Below, one piece after another: positions 63,886 to 64,000 of a stretch of 64,000 nt of DNA. Source of the stretch: Candidatus Stoquefichus sp. (GTDB taxonomy: Bacteria > Bacillota_I > Bacilli_A > Erysipelotrichales > Coprobacillaceae); assembly GCA_021768625.1 (NCBI GenBank), contig JAETUM010000003.1, forward strand, positions 1-64,000, in the 5' to 3' direction. The translations under genes were made by a program, and so were the position numbers. The notes beneath the pieces are model-generated. The model was given only the letters and a program-made list of their open reading frames with translations. It did no database searches and was not told where the DNA came from. Each line of letters begins with the position of its first letter. Position 1 is the stretch's first letter.

Positions 63886-64000
63886 CTAGTGGGCATTCTG
63901 TATTCCCTTATTTGTATCCAAATCAAAACCGACCTGCCAAAATCCCATATCAATCATCTTCATCTGTGGGTATGGCATACCTTCAACTTCCATTTTTTCT
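63886..64000 (-). CDS. Partial CDS, 3' end only (hypothetical)
   Basis: The last 37 codons of a gene that continues beyond the right edge, ending GFDLDTNKGIQNAH and TAG at 63888-63886. Its stop is 11 bases before the next gene, so it is the upstream member of the same operon. No function can be given. The start might be the ATG at about 63993, making a very short protein. Confidence 0.5.
   Translation of the reverse strand, partial: EKMEVEGMPYPQMKMIDMGFWQVGFDLDTNKGIQNAH

Overview
The window is AT-rich (roughly 30% GC by eye), gene-dense DNA from a low-GC, Gram-positive, endospore-forming anaerobe. Sporulation genes (sigK, dpaA/dpaB, gerE, gerM, spoIIIE/ftsK), a bifurcating-type [FeFe] hydrogenase, transketolase, an ATP-driven calcium pump and many gene neighbourhoods known from Bacillus subtilis all fit. 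The low GC, the NadD-YqeK fusion and the gut-type carbohydrate genes suggest an Erysipelotrichia/Coprobacillus-like gut Firmicute; that placement is inference, since no rRNA is present.

Layout. 0-1 kb: two tandem PTS EIIB paralogues. 1-8.7 kb: a phosphodiesterase and an XRE regulator, then an operon matching B. subtilis yqeH-yqeI-nadD-yqeK-rsfS-yqeM, with aroE missing and nadD/yqeK fused, followed by mtnN and a U32 protease. 8.7-15.5 kb: sigK, parC/parE divergent from plsY, a histidine phosphatase and yneF. 16.2-24.2 kb: a ten-gene [FeFe]-hydrogenase operon (hndA, six accessory genes, hndB, hndC, hndD). 24.3-26.8 kb: transketolase, a ynzC-type gene and a structured RNA with its own promoter. 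26.8-36.2 kb: the sporulation/cell-division block dpaA-dpaB-dapA-rnjB-like-ftsK/spoIIIE-ymfF-ymfH in the Bacillus order. 36.3-41.1 kb: a membrane protein, a GH32 sucrose-6-phosphate hydrolase, tRNA-Arg(UCU) and a Ca2+ P-type ATPase. 41.1-50.8 kb: the block rnhC-like / cvpA-mutS2-uvrC-gerE-(VanY-like)-murI-gerM-ysnB, again in Bacillus order. 50.8-56.9 kb: comEB, rluD, lspA, a hemolysin-III protein, DUF1836, a membrane MutS-like ATPase and uppP. 57-64 kb is accessory: ClbS/DfsB protein, WYL regulator, a DUF1349 pseudogene, a zinc alcohol dehydrogenase with a TetR regulator, and a compositionally different island (UPF0489-like protein, GIY-YIG protein, coiled-coil membrane protein, and a gene cut by the window edge).

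Themes. (1) The hydrogenase operon interleaves its electron-transfer subunits with two DRTGG proteins, two stand-alone GHKL ATPases, a PHP protein and a second hydrogenase-like Fe-S protein whose H-cluster motifs are altered. It looks like a dedicated sensing/assembly module and has a Rex-box-like site over its promoter. (2) Several enzymes sit in conserved positions but lack catalytic residues: the RNase J homologue, RNase HIII, the Smr domain of MutS2 and a VanY-type peptidase. (3) dpaA and gerE, which are SigK targets in B. subtilis, carry CATANNNTA-type -10 elements almost touching the Shine-Dalgarno sequence. (4) Most transcription units end in clear hairpin plus T-run terminators.
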